Positions 31,846 to 44,155 of a stretch of 64,000 bases of DNA are shown here, piece by piece (positions within the stretch are counted from its first letter, which is position 1; every line of letters begins with the position of its first letter). The DNA lies in assembly GCA_011037195.1 (NCBI GenBank), contig JAAEAF010014528.1, forward strand, positions 62,001-126,000. The letters are read 5' to 3'. Both the position numbers and the translations under genes were made by a program. Below the pieces are notes generated by a model, which saw only the letters and a program-made list of their open reading frames with translations, was not told the origin of the DNA and made no database searches. The stretch is from Triatoma infestans. Lineage: Eukaryota > Arthropoda > Insecta > Hemiptera > Reduviidae.

Positions 31846-32590
31846 CAAGTTTGAACATCCCCGATTTTTTATTTTTGACATATATATACACAATATTAAG
31901 CGGCATCAAAACTTTCATTTCCGGTGAAAAACGCAATTTTGAAAATTGGACACAATCGCAATATAATTAAAAAGGTTTTTAATGTTTGCAGTTAGCTTTC
32001 CAAAATAAATGGAAATCGTTATAGTTGTATTTGAGAAAATTTAAAAAAAAAAAGAAGTCATAAACCTATTCTGTTAAAATCAAATTTGCAATTCTTGCAG
32101 TGCTCCTAATACATATTAATATTATTATATAAGTGGCAGAACCAGGTATTGTACTGAATGGTACTTTAGGAGGGAAGCTTAAACCCTCTAAAGGATACTG
32201 ATCCTTCAGAATCCAAGAAAAAAATCAATTTTCTCTGAGAAATGTTTCAATTAAATGTGGTAGGTATTTATGTGGGTTGATAGTGCAATAAGAAAATTAA
32301 TGAAAATCCTTCCAGCCATTTTTGAGCCATTTTAAGTAAATCGTACTTCCGGTCGATGGATTCAGACGCAGTGAAGTACCTAAACAGAATACCAAGTTTT
32401 CGAATCCTTCCTATGATTCTTTCATTTTAAGACATTTTTTTACAGACACACATTCATATTCGCAAAAATACAATTTTTTTGGTTCACTCAGAGGATCTCA
32501 AAACATGTACGTATTTCCGGTAAAAACTCAGTTACGAAACTATAACATGTTCGCAGTATTTTCTTCTTTTACAAGGAGTAAGAGAAAAGT
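31846..32590 (+). repeat. RA relics
   Basis: 31846-31975 continues the RA copy cut by the LINE. 31990-32590 is another decayed forward copy ending ACAAGGAGTAAGAGAAAAGT. Confidence 0.6.
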
Positions 32591-33284
32591 AATAAAAATA
32601 ATTTTTAATTCCAATAAAACATAGTTCTTTCAATTTTTATGAATTATAGAAAGGAAAATAAATGTCTCAGTATATGTTATTGGAAAATGTTTTTCCAAAC
32701 GTCCCAGTATACTGGGTTAGAATTTATATCTAAAAATAATATATAGTGTGCTAGAGCTATTGAATACAAAATACTCCATCTAACTTACAATCCTGTTCAG
32801 TAGTTCAGATATATATAGTGTTTCTGTTGAACATTTTCTCTAATATAATATTTTCTTTCATATATATATATATTTCTTTTTTCTCTCTAACTAAAACTTT
32901 TCTTATTTTTTTTAATGTTTATACGAAATCATGGAATATAAAGCGATTTAATTTTGCTGTTGCTGTATCCTGTGTATTTTAAAGATTGGGCGATTTTTTT
33001 TATAGCGTACGCTAAATGCATGTCGAACATCTATCAAATTGCTACATCACTATGAACAATATCTTTAAATACTCACTAAAATTTAAAAAAAAATAATAAT
33101 ATATTTATTTTAGTATCGTTCCACTTTTAGTGTATGTACAGCTGAAGCGAGTAATATATATATATATATATATATATTGCCTATAAGGATACAGGACCAT
33201 TTTAGCAAAGACCTTCTGTTTGAAAATATTTACAACCATGTCCAAAAAATAGAAATTAAATATCATTACTTACATCACTTGTTT
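32591..33284. other. AT-rich DNA with TA tracts
   Basis: TA tracts lie near 32860 and 33153-33176. No gene recognised. Confidence 0.5.
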
Positions 33285-34236
33285 ACTTTCTCTTATTCCT
33301 AGTAAGTAAGAGGAAATATTGTAATCAAGTCAAACTTTCGATATTGAGTTTTCACCGGAAATATCCGTTTTGAGGTCCCCTGAGTCCAAAAAAATTGGTT
33401 TTTAGCAAATGGTCTGTGTGTGTGCGTGTATGTGTATGTGAAAAGCATAACTCAAAAACGAAAAACTGTAGAAAGTTGAAACTTGATATACCGTTTAGGT
33501 ATCACTATGGAATCTGACAGTACGTTATCTGCTAAAATTCCTCAACCGGAATTACCACTTTACTGGTTCATTTTTTTTACTTTATTGTAATTTTCCGACG
33601 ATTTTCTTTAAACTTGATATATCAACTACCTTTACTAAGATCTACAACTTTTATTTGAAACATTTCTCCGGGAAAATTCATTTAAGGACAATTTTGGGAG
33701 AGGGGTGGGCTTACGGCTTCCCCCTCTAAATAATATTAATTAGAATTAAATGTGTTGTTGAAATTCCGAGTTTGAAAAAATCCTGGAAGTGCGTTTTAAT
33801 TTACCACTTTACTAAATAATTTTTTCACATATTCGCGATTTTCTCAAAAATTACTCCGACAATTTTCTTGAAAGTTCATATATAAACTAAACATACAAAT
33901 ATCTACAACTTTTATTTAAAACATTTCTCTGGGATAATTCATTTAAGGGCACTTTTAGGGGACGAGTGGGGTTATGTTTTTCTTTAAAGTGCTATCATAG
34001 TTGGATTATATAATTCTATCATCCAAACAAAATTAATTAGAAATAAATAGATGGCCAAAATTCCGAGTTTCAAGAAAATTAGTACACCGGAAGTTTGCTT
34101 TTACTGAACAGTTCTTTCAGTTTTCAACGGATTTCATTAAATTTCGTACACTAACTATAAAATTTTCAATTATAATTTTGAGAACTGGAGTAAGAGAAAT
34201 TTGTGTGAGTGTTTCACACCAGATTTTTTTTTTTTT
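33285..34236 (-). repeat. RA repeat, near-complete copy, reversed
   Basis: It starts ACTTTCTCTTATTCCTAG and ends GGAGTAAGAGAAATTTGTG, hairpin GTGTGAGTGTTTCACAC, CAGA and a T-run. Three modules are visible. Confidence 0.85.
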
Positions 34237-35149
34237 AATACTTAAATGTTACAATTATCAATAATCAATTAAACAAGTTATACAGAGATAAAAAAACTAT
34301 TCATTAATTATAAAACGGCGTAATTTAAAAGCTCCTATAGTATTATAGTATAGATCCTTAACTTTACTACAACTTGACGGACAGTGAAAATAATAATGAT
34401 TTAAATTTTCTTCTTCCTTCAAGTTACGAAACTGTACTTAAATTTAGGTCATCCAGGTTATGTTTATTTACTTTGTAAAAGATATATAAATGGTTATTGC
34501 TAGCTAATCTGGTTTGTATTATTGTCCTAATTTTATACTCCTAAAATAAAATTCATTATATAAAATTGCATGAAGAGAAAAGTATTGGCATTTAAATATT
34601 GGCGATATTAGCGCGAGTATAATGATTGAAACTCGGAGGAAACCTCTAAGCAATTTAAATTTGAAGTACACCAGCGCGGAGGTGACTAACTTCCTCTAGG
34701 TTTTAAAGTGGGACAAAAAAAATAAGGGCGTTTTAGGACACACACACTTCAGCCTGCAATTGAGTATGTCATAGCATTTTTTAATTACCGACTAACCTTA
34801 ATTATTTTTCAATCAAGCTAAGCATTTTCAACCAATTATACTTTTTTCCCCCCTACTTAGTCTTTTGAATAAAGGTTTAAATTAATCAGAAAAAAATGAC
34901 AGAAAAGTGCATTATAAACCAAACAAAATTGGTGTTATTTCGGATTTAAAAAAAAAAAGTTTTAACTTGATATTATGTGAGCTCCGTTTTTTTTGACGCG
35001 CCTTGAAATAAAAAAAAAATTCTTGACCTATTTATAATAGAATATGGCAGTTTTCTTTTCTTTTTTTTTTAACAGAATTTCTGCAATTTTTGCTTCATCC
35101 ATATTTACCAAATATTTTGTACAAAAACAATATTCCAAAAAAAAAAAAT
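34237..35149. other. AT-rich DNA
   Basis: No coding signal or recognised element; many A and T runs. Confidence 0.45.
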
Positions 35150-35189
35150 CTGGTGTGAAACAGTCACACGAATTTCTCTAACTGCTGGT
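35150..35189 (+). repeat. RA 5' end fragment cut by an I-like LINE
   Basis: CTGGTGTGAAACAGTCACAC, then GAATTTCTCTAACTGCTGG, is the RA start. The LINE at 35190 follows immediately and RA does not clearly resume on the other side. Confidence 0.7.
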
Positions 35190-35987
35190 AATTTATTGTT
35201 ATTATTTGTTTCCGGGGAGGGACCAAACCCTACGCTATCCAAAGCCTCAATGGGCCCATATAGCTACTCCAAGAAAAACAACAAACCAGGTCTAGAACAA
35301 AAATCCAGACCCGGATCTAATCCATCTAAGATTCACCGCAGTCCGAATAAATCGGACAATAACCTTAAGCGGAAATAGCCTAAGCGCTTCCCACAACATC
35401 CTATTCTGACCAAAGGTCCTGAACCTAATTTCCTCACAACCCAAGCAATCAGTCATAAGATGGATGGGTGTTTCCTCCTCTGTCTCACAGACTCTACAAA
35501 ATGGATCCGGCATGAGCCCCATTATGTAGAGATGTCTCCTTAAATCACAATGTCCAGTAAGAGATCCAACCAGATGCCTGAGAGCGCTCCGTGAAAAACA
35601 CAGCAACGTCTCACTAATAGCCTTGTCCGGAACCCCCGATGAGCGTTTTGGGCTGCCCAAAACCAACTGAGCTCATCCATAAGGATGAATGCTGTGAAGC
35701 TATCCATGTCTGGAAGCCTGACAGGCATGTGCCAGAAGACACGCCAAACAGCAAGCTCGGGGAACCAATGAAAGGAAGAGAGGCGCCTAATTTGGCAAAC
35801 CTATCCACCTCCTCATTCCCAAAAATCGCCCATGTGACCTGGCACCCAGACTAGAAGCACATCCTTCAGAGAAGAAAGCTCTTCCAGTCTTTCAGAACAT
35901 TCTAACACCAACCTGGAAGTGAAGACTCATGAACTCAGCGCCTTCAGCGCAGCTTGGCTGTCCGAGTAGATACAAACACCTTTGTTG
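35190..35987 (-). mobile_element. I-like LINE 3' end, family I-b
   Basis: On the minus strand the RNase H end (LEELSSLKDVLLVWVPGHMG) is followed by a linker and ALRHLVGSLTGHCDLRRHLY, then the CCHC knuckle CRVCETEEETPIHLMTDCLG. The last part is SGSGFLF. The 3' end has an ATAATAACAATAAAT-like tail, as in I-type elements that end in TAA repeats. Frameshifts in the RNase H part and the linker make it a pseudogene. Same family as the copies at 41.7 and 61.4 kb. No target duplication was found. Confidence 0.8.
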
Positions 35988-36219
35988 GTTTTAATACAAT
36001 TACATATAATAAAAAATAAATAAAAAAAATGATACATTTTTCCTTAAACTTCAAATTATACTCATTTTTCCCTAACATATATATAGATGCGAATGTATCT
36101 ACCAGATAGGCAGATAGTGGAAATGATTACATAATAGTACAGAAGATAGCGCCAATTCAAAACAATCCAAATAATATTTAATATTTTTACGTTACAACAG
36201 ATTCTACAAAACTACCTGA
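35988..36219. other. AT-rich DNA
   Basis: Nothing recognised. Confidence 0.3.
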
Positions 36220-36725
36220 AAAACAATTTTTCCGGAGATTAATTTCAAATAAAAATTTTAGTTTTCTAAGGTTAAAGAAAATCCTTGTAAAGTTTTCAAG
36301 GAAATTCCGGAAATAAAACTCAAAAATCTATTTTGTAAAGTCACCACTTCCGGTTAACCAATTTTCTTGAAATTTGGAATTCTAGCAATGCTTCTAATGT
36401 ATGCTAATATTGTATTAATGGCCGAATCAAACATTGCTCTGAAGTGGACTTTAGAGGAATATTTAACATCACTGTTACCTTATAACGCCTCCCCCCAAAA
36501 AATCAATTTTCCCGGGGAAATCTTCGAGTTATATGCGGAGGTAATACATAAACGAAATATTACGTTTGAGCTTCTTGCGATTTTGATTTGTTTTTGATAT
36601 ATTTGTTTAAACACTCACACACAGACCAGTCGCTAAAAACATTTTTTCAGAATCAGGTTATCTCAAAACATATATATTTCCGGTATACTTCTCAATAGTT
36701 CTTCTTAGTGAGTAAGATAAAACTA
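36220..36725 (+). repeat. RA relic
   Basis: Contains CACCACTTCCGGTTAACC, ATTTTCTTGAAATTTGGAAT and a decayed end GTGAGTAAGATAAAACT. The 76-residue frame at 36367-36597 is a shadow of it. Confidence 0.6.
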
Positions 36726-37377
36726 TAACTGTATTCAAAATATAGTATCTATTGGTCCTGGAAACTTGGTATTATTTAAAACTTTGCTTACTTTATAGAT
36801 TTCAATTTATTTTAGAGTAGGTTGCATAATCATCCCAGGTTAACAACACACCGTATCTAAAAACGGGTATACGCGTCTCCGCTGGTTGACAGTTTTTAGG
36901 CTTCTCAAAATATGCTTCTATTGCAGTTTGAATATACATGAGTAGGAAACTGTCCCCTATTCATTCATCAAATGAGATGAAAAAGAAAGGACTGATAGCA
37001 AAATGTACTGAAAAATAAATGGGTATCAGATTGCTTCATTAGTGGCGGATATTGTAGGCTTGGTCTTTGGTAATTTAATCTAAATTGATATCGAGTTTTA
37101 AAACACATTGTAAAAGTTTTGGAAATCGTATTATATGTATATTAAAGAGCTTGAAGTTTCGAATAACTATTGCTTTCTCATCGATTTTTTTCATCCCCCC
37201 CCCCTCCCCAAATGTTCTTGGTGACTCTTTTCATGCATCTTGATGTTAAATAAAGTATCACAATTTTTTTGTTATATATCTGTGTGTTTAGAATATAAGT
37301 TTTATTTTATTTTTAATAATAGAGGTTTTTAAAGGAAGGAAATCGAAAACATATCCAGATATAAAAAGGAATCTGAT
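36726..37377. other. Unassigned DNA
   Basis: No gene or element recognised; a C-run lies near 37195-37204. Confidence 0.35.
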
Positions 37378-37530
37378 ATATTTTATTCATCGTAACATGC
37401 ATATTCATTCTGATATTCCTGACCGGTTTCGGATTTTCATCCATTATAGGAGTAAAGTTATCAAGTTCATGTGTAGAGAGTTTACTCCAACCAAATGTTT
37501 TTTGTTACACACTACAATTGTATTGAAGTT
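37378..37530 (-). mobile_element. Single copy of the 12-14 kb foldback arm
   Basis: The minus strand contains AACAAAAAACATTTGGTTGG, CTCTCTACACATGAACTTGA, ATGGATGAAAATCCGAAACC, GGTCAGGAATATC and a decayed terminal ATGCATGTTACGATG. The GAAACCGGTC part of the motif is intact; the CTGANGA part is lost (CTCCTATAATGG). No opposed partner was found nearby. Confidence 0.6.
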
Positions 37531-38600
37531 TATTGGTGTTATATTAAACGATTTTTTTTGTTTTTTTGAAGCTGTGAGATGCAATATTCCGTGCAGGATA
37601 CTTCATTTCAGATATTTCATACTATAAAAATCCAGGATTCTTGCATATTACAGCTCATTTTCAATCCTAGCTTTCTTTCTTTGTCTCTCCAGTGGTTTGT
37701 ACTTTGGGTATTCATTTTACTTTCACTGATATCGTTAATAAATAAAAGATTCTATAGATTTAATATTCTCTTTAGACTTAGCTTTGTGAATGCCGCTTTG
37801 TTTAAAAACTTATGAGTGGGCTTCACAAGAGAATATTTTATATGTACATGCAACTATTTGATCGTCAGATATTAATTTTTAATAGATAGAAAGATAAATC
37901 AATCATTAAAAGATTTGAAGAATTGATTCTGCTGAAAAAAATACGTGCAATAGTATACGAAAATATAGCTTGTCGATTCACAAACAGTTCTCCTAAAATG
38001 TAGCATATCACAGTATTCCCAAAGGTGGAATTGGACTAGCAGGGGATCCTGGTATCCCTCTGGATATTCTAACACACACATACTGACACCTCCAACATGC
38101 CCGCTATCCACATAGAGCGTACAGATTGTAGTTGATGTTTGCAACTAGTTGGATGTACCATACCCAAGGCAACCTCTAGACAAACATCCAATCACAGTTA
38201 AACCACTCATTCACACTTAAACAATGTACATTTACAGACACGTTCATTCTATTTACAACACACTGACTTCCATGGGGCGGCCACAGTATATCAATTAGCT
38301 CGCCGTGTATTTGGTTTTATAGCTAATCCCTATACACTTCTGACATTATAGCTTTCAGTTTATCTACAAAATGTGGTCTTTATCAATTCATTTTTATTAA
38401 ATAATAGGGTGTATAAAGAACTAACGAAGTTCTATGGACTTTAAAATCCATCTACATAGATCTAGTGTTTATAAACAGGATATTAATTAATTTTTAGACT
38501 CTGTAGAGTGTTTCTATACATATTATGTGCCCTTCAAATTGTCAGTTCAATCGTGAGCTTTTTTAGAAAAAAAAAAATATATCTGTGTCTTACGATATGT
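37531..38600. other. Unassigned DNA
   Basis: AT-rich with no recognised gene. The frames at 37579-37815 and 37899-38144 show no domain. Confidence 0.35.
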
Positions 38601-38609
38601 TAGTAATAT

Positions 38610-39553
38610 TACGTCACTACTGGAAAAAATAGTGTGCAGCTGCTGAAGCTACATGTGCTTCATGTGAAAGAGAAGGTGAAGGTCAGCGTATTTCCCGGCG
38701 TTGGTTTTAAAAAAATTAATAGTAGTGATATCACTTTAGAAAGAAAAAAAAACGGTCATCATGTGACGTTGATAAAGCATTACAAGAAGCTATAGAGTCA
38801 AATCCAACCATAAATATTTGGGCACCTCGTGCTTTACTAGCAGTGTCTAAAAAAATCGTCCTAAAGTCACTTCGAGGGTAAAGGAATGTGTAGGATAGTG
38901 CCACACATGAACTTATACCTCAACAGTTTGCCAGGAGAATAGGTACATGGCCAACTTTTCTTAAAAAAATTCATCTGACATGCGCTTCTACAAAATAATA
39001 GTGACATGTGATGAGATATGGACTTACTGGCGAAATCCTGAGACAGGATCGCACTCAAACGGCATTTTATGGTTGTTGCGAAAGGATAATTTGAGAAGAA
39101 GTCGATGTTGTACGTTTACTGGAACTATGAAGGCATAATTCATAACGAATTCCTTCCCGAAGGACTTTCCATGAAATTCCGATCTTTACTGCCAAATAAC
39201 TAGATAGGATATATTTAGAAAATGCCCCAGAGTTATCCAGCTTTGGGCTATTGCAAACAGGTTTTGTTCTAGCAAGATTACGCTCGGCCACATATCTGTC
39301 GTCAATCTAAAGAAAAAATTGAAGGTCTTGATGGCATTGAACTTCTTTTGCACCCACCTTAGCTCCATCCGACTAGCATTTGTCCATGGCACACTTTCAT
39401 TGCGGGAGAATAACTTAACCGAAGTTGAAACTAGAGTATAGAAGTTTCTTAATTCCAAACCCAAGGAAATATCGTTGATAGGATCCAACAGCTGGTAGAA
39501 ACATGGTTTACAACAGTCAATCGCAATAGGCTATATTTTGATCAATAATAGAA
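38610..39553 (+). pseudogene. mariner-type transposase, heavily decayed
   Basis: The plus strand, read across several frameshifts, shows mariner landmarks in order: RISRRWF, then DKALQEAIESNPTINIWALR, the VTCDEIWTYW region with the first catalytic D, RPHICRQSKEKIEGLDGIEL, LLHPP, and a C-terminal QLVETWFTTVNRNRLYFDQ with stop at about 39548-39550. The order and spacing match mariner DD34D transposases. Stops and indels in nearly every segment mean it is inactive. Terminal inverted repeats were not identified. Confidence 0.75.
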
Positions 39554-40426
39554 GGTAATAAAAAATTGATTTTAAATTGAAAAAGATATTCTTTTTTTTT
39601 ATACACCACAATACATTAGACAAATGAGATATTAAATTATGTGATAATTCTTTAGAAGCAAATATTTTTCTGGTTACTGACGACAGTAGCTAATATTTCA
39701 TTCTAAATGAAAGGGTCCATTAACTTGTGTTAATATCTTATCGCCCCTTCATACTTTCTGAAACATTTCATTATTTTAATGTATAATTCTGAACACTTTA
39801 GAACAAATATTGTTTTACCAAACAAATTAATCTATCAATATTATTTACTATAAATGAATTTTCTTAAGAATTTCTAGTGAATAATTATTTTAAGTATAAG
39901 TTTATTGGTTGCTAAACGCCATCTTATGATAACGAGGTCAGAGAAAAAACTGGAACCACACTGGGGTTAGGGACTACTCAAAGTTGATTTTACGATTGGT
40001 TCTGAGGAAAATATGTGTCTAGATAAGCCATGACTTTAAACCAATCATGGCCAACTTTATTGGAATAACGAATAAATTTTGTATTCCCTGCTATGATAAT
40101 TTGCTATCATTTTTTCCCATTTGGTACCATTTCCAAAATATTTGGGAAAATATAAATAAAAAAACCTCTTGTGAACACTCACAAGACTTTCTCTTGTATT
40201 CCTTATTCGAATATGTTCGAATAAAATCTATCGCTACTTTAGAACAACCATGTCACGTTTCACTGGGCCGTTCAGAGCGAGGGTTATTGCCCCACAAAGT
40301 ATCATATTCAGTAGCTTTATCCTTAAAGCCTTACGAGTACAATCTCCACCACTTATATTTCTATTTCAAACTAAGATTAACTAATCTTACTGTTTCACGT
40401 CAGATTATTTTTTTTTTTTTTTTGTT
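39554..40426. other. AT-rich DNA
   Basis: The 165-residue frame at 40047-40544 runs into RA sequence and has no domain I recognise; low-complexity T-run inside. Not called as a gene. Confidence 0.4.
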
Positions 40427-41520
40427 ATTTCCCTTACTCCTGGTAAAAGAGGAATTGATGCGACCGTATCAAATTTTTGATATTAAGTTATCACCGGAAT
40501 TACACTTTTTGAGGTCCTCTGAGTACGAAAAACGGTGTTTTTAGCAAATGGTTTGTATGTGTGTTTGGTGTGTGAATGTGTGTGTGTGTGTGATCAAAAT
40601 ATCATAAAAAACGAAAAATTGTATGTAGCTCAAGATTGGTTTCCGTTAAAGATACTACTCCCACCAAATCTGACATGGAAGGACAGAATCCATTGTGTAA
40701 CAGCAGCCAAAGACAGTAAGAGAAGAGAAACAAACCCAACCACTCTCTCGGATTGGAGTGGGAGAAACTGTATAAAAATAGCGACGGACGACAGTCCATA
40801 AAAACACAGTTTGATATAGTTGAGGACAGTTCAATAAATACAATCACTACGTGTCATTACCCATTTACCACTCTATTGTACAGTGCAGGCAGCCTGTGTG
40901 TCTTAATTAATATATTAGTTAACCAGTGTTAACTCCGTCTTCTCATTTCATCAACCAGACCCAAATTCTCTCCACCTAACACATCCATTATAATTAACAG
41001 GAAATACAACTTTACGAATTCTATTTTTTCGAAGTTTTAAGCGGTTCTCTCAAAAAACGGGTCCAAAGAGTTTTTTTAAAACTTCGTATACTATATACAC
41101 ACACACCATTAATGTGTGATTTGAAAAATTTTCCCATGAAAATTGCTTTTTGGGTTTCTGGGGCGAAGGGGTCCAATATGTTAAACTTTCCTCTAAAATA
41201 CCATCAATATTGTATTGTACAGTTCTACCACCTACGTATACATTAGAAATATTGGTAGAATTTCAAATTGAAGAAAATTCGTCAAACGGCAATGCGAATT
41301 TATAGAATATAGGTTTTTGAGTTTGGGGGGTGGGGGGTGAATTTTCTTGAAAACGACTGCAACAATTTTCTTTAAACTAAGAACGCTAAATGCACAGATA
41401 TAAACGTATAACTTTTATTTGTAACAATTTTCGAAAAAAAAACATAATTGATTTCTATATACTTTGGGGGGAATTTGTGGTGTTAGATTTCAAAGCTAGA
41501 TATATGAGGTTGGTTTAATG
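40427..41520 (-). repeat. RA repeat, reversed, diverged, with S insertion
   Basis: It starts ATTTCCCTTACTCCTGGTAA, then CACCGGAATTACACTTTTTG and a GT microsatellite at about 40575-40592. Modules continue past the S element (TTTTTAAAACTTCGTATACT). The far end is decayed. Confidence 0.65.
40650..40992 (-). mobile_element. S-family element, reversed
   Basis: The inverse of TATAATGGATGTG lies at its right edge, and CGGATTGGAGTGGGAGAAAC is the inverse of the CTCCCACTC segment. It interrupts an RA copy. I could not identify a clean target duplication, and the left edge is uncertain by tens of bases. Confidence 0.5.
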
Positions 41521-41704
41521 TTATTGCCGTCCCTCTCTGGACTATAATTTAATCATTTCTACTACCTGTCTGGGATGGTGATTATCCCACTCATCACAAA
41601 TGAGTAAAATTTGAGGTTTCAAGAAAATTTATTATTTAATATAATAATTGTATTAACAGCAATAAAAGAAATTCTACTGTATTTTTTCATCAAATTTTTC
41701 AAGG
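41521..41704. other. Decayed RA-like DNA
   Basis: Short phrases resemble RA variants also seen near 16.07 and 47.52 kb (TTGGTTTAATGTTATTGCCG). Confidence 0.3.
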
Positions 41705-42140
41705 CTGTCTAAGATGCTCATTGGGGGTCCGGACGGAGCTTTGAGTAGTGGGATCCGATGTCTATCACCGAACTCTCTCTCAGGCATCTGGTTGGCTTCC
41801 TCACTGGGCGTTGTGGCTTAAGGCGACATCTCTATACAATCGGACTCATGCCTGACCCCTTTTGTAGAGTTTGTGAGACGGAGGAGGAAACACCCATGCA
41901 TCTGATGACGGATGTTTGGATTAGGAGGTTACGTTTACGACCTTCGGCCGGAATAGGATATCGGTAGAGGATCTTAAGCTATGTCCTTTTAAGGTTTTGG
42001 TCCGATTTGTTCGGTCTGTAGTGAAACGTAGATGGTTAAAACCTGGGTCTGGACTTTTGTTCTAGTCCCAGTGGTTGTTATTCTTTAGGGGTAGGTATAT
42101 GGGCCCAGGGAGGCTTTGGATAGCGTAGGGTTTTAATAAT
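41705..42140 (+). mobile_element. I-like LINE 3' end, family I-b, short copy
   Basis: GGGGGTCCGGACGGAGCTTT starts the homology. The frame gives LSLRHLVGFLTGRCGLRRHL and CRVCETEEETPMHLMTD, then breaks. The 3' end GCTTTGGATAGCGTAGGGTT is followed by TAATAATAATAAAG, a TAA-type tail. Confidence 0.78.
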
Positions 42141-42946
42141 AATAAAGTAATCACCCCAGGAATCACCCCTTCTTTGAATAATAATAAAATAATAAAGTAA
42201 AAATAAATGGACCTAGTTATAAATATTTTCATTAAATGAAAGTTTATAAAAGTAAACAATTGATTTCTTTCAATGAGATAAAGTTGAAAATTGAATTAAA
42301 ATAAAGTTAAAGAAACAACACAAAGAATATAAAAGATATGAACAGTTTGGCAAGAAGAAGATCCCCCAATAGTAATCTCTTTATATCAAGGATTTAGTGT
42401 TATCGTTTGTAAGAGAATCGAAGAAAGAGTTACTAGTCCTTTATCCTTTTGCTAAGGCTGTGAATAAAAACGAAATCTTTCTTTCCCCTATAAATATAAC
42501 CCCACCAGCACACTCCTGGGACAGTAAATTCTCCATATCGTTAAAACTCCTGTATTCTTGCGTTCGGATATATAAAGAAAGTGTATCGCTTATTTTTCAA
42601 GTCGAAAAGTTTTCATAACTAACTTCTATTGAATTTTTGTAACCATTTTCTTAACTTAAAAGTTATGAATTTTTTTTTTTTTTTGGTCTATAAAGTTAAT
42701 AACTGACACTGTGGAAAGAATTCAAGTAACTTTTTAAATTAAAGTTTAATAGATTTTTTTTCGGGTGGGGGATGGGAAGAGAAACAAATTTATCTAGTTT
42801 TTCATTTATATAGGATAAGAGTAGTAGCATTGTTTAGAAATTTCAAAAGAATTTTTTCCAATTTATTGCAAACAGTATAATGAAAATTATTGTATTTAAT
42901 GAAAATTTCTAACTAAAAGTATTTTGTTTTCTTTTATTTGGCCAAA
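42141..42946. other. AT-rich DNA
   Basis: No recognised gene; T-run at about 42669-42684. Confidence 0.4.
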
Positions 42947-43243
42947 TTAAGGACTTTCCGCGGGGGCCAGTTTTTCTAGTCTATTGTCATAGTCAATTAT
43001 GACCACTTTAACCTCCTGCCACCGGTAAGTCTTTTGTAAATCATTTCCAGGTGCTTTTTGGACATCATGGATCTCGCGCTCCAAAATATTGAGGAGTTCT
43101 TCCCAGATCATTCTTTTTTTATAGTCTAGTGCAGGGAGATTAATTATTAAGGATGGTGGGTAGCTAATGAGATTATTTACACATATTGGTTCGTCCAAAC
43201 AAAGAGGAAATGTAGGAGTACAGGCTGATGCTACTTATTTAAG
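42947..43243 (-). CDS. Unrecognised ORF fragment
   Basis: An open minus-strand frame extends from a stop near 43240 to the stop at 42947-42949. It reads VASACTPTFPLCLDEPICVN, NLISYPPSLIINLPALDYKK, then RMIWEELLNILEREIHDVQK, DLQKTYRWQEVKVVIIDYDN and RLEKLAPAESP. It has a balanced, protein-like amino-acid composition, unlike the Lys/Phe/Ile-rich spacer frames around it. The middle is predicted to be helical and charged. No start codon is evident, so it may be an exon or a piece of an old element. I do not recognise the family. Confidence 0.4.
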
Positions 43244-43653
43244 TGAGCCTAGGCTATAATCACGTTTTCACCAGTAGGCAGAAACTGGATGTTGCAAATC
43301 TTCTCAGGAAGTGTTTAGCCTTAGGTTTCCCCATTCTCCGGCCTTTTCCCTCACACAACGTATGCAGGGCTAACTTGTAACTATTGTTCTGATTTTATAA
43401 CCGGCACTGCTATAGTGCTTAGCTTTCATGGGAGTGTACACTTTTGTAGAATTATTACTGAATTTTCTCAAATTTGGAATTCTCAGTGCACATTATATAA
43501 AGCTTTCGTTTTTATTTTGAAACATTTTTTGGGGGGAATTGTTTTTGTTAGTTCCTTAGAGTTAACTTAAAACTCATATCAATATTTTGCTAGGTGGATG
43601 CCTGACAAATACTCCGCCATACAATACAGTCTACTCATTCAGTAGTTTTCATG
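43244..43653. other. Unassigned DNA
   Basis: Nothing recognised, although 43200-43380 is less AT-rich and may be part of the same unit as the ORF fragment to its left. Confidence 0.3.
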
Positions 43654-44155
43654 TCCTAAAAAAACATTTTTATTTATTTATTTATTTATTTATGTATTTA
43701 TTTATTTATTGAATATTTACAACTGCATGGTATATATAAATGCAACCAGTAAATATTATATAAGAAATACTGTATCATGCAATGTCATGAATGGCAGTTA
43801 TCCAGTGATAACTGACATTAGATATCCAGGAGGTCGCGAGGCCAACGGCGCTTCAGCCATCTTTAGGGATTACCTGGGATTGAGTTTGAATAGAGGGCTT
43901 GGACGAGGGGATTTAGATGGAGGGATAGATGACTGTGAAATTTGTTGTATCGGGATTTTGTGAGGTCGTTGACAAAGGGGATCTTCAGTCGTTGTGAATG
44001 GTGCGGTTGGTGACGTAAAAAGGGGCGTCGACAATGCAACGGAGGATTTTTGACTGAAGGATTTGAATTCTATTGAGGTTGGAACGCTTAGCACTGCCGT
44101 ATAGTTCTAGTCCGCATGTCCAAATTGGAGCGAGCAGTGAGATCCTAAAAAAACA
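43654..44155 (-). mobile_element. 5'-truncated Jockey LINE with 13-bp target duplication
   Basis: The minus strand encodes LLAPIWTCGLELYGSAKRSN, then RIQILQSKILRCIVDAPFYV and TNRTIHND, the end of the Jockey RT region. The 3' UTR runs to a (TAAA)n tail. TCCTAAAAAAACA flanks it at 43654-43666 and 44143-44155, so the insert is 43667-44142. Same subfamily as the 55.2 kb copy. Confidence 0.9.

Noticed and set aside
40047..40544. 165-residue open frame
   Set aside because: Begins in spacer, passes a T-run and ends in RA repeat sequence; no recognisable domain or homologous frame in other RA copies.
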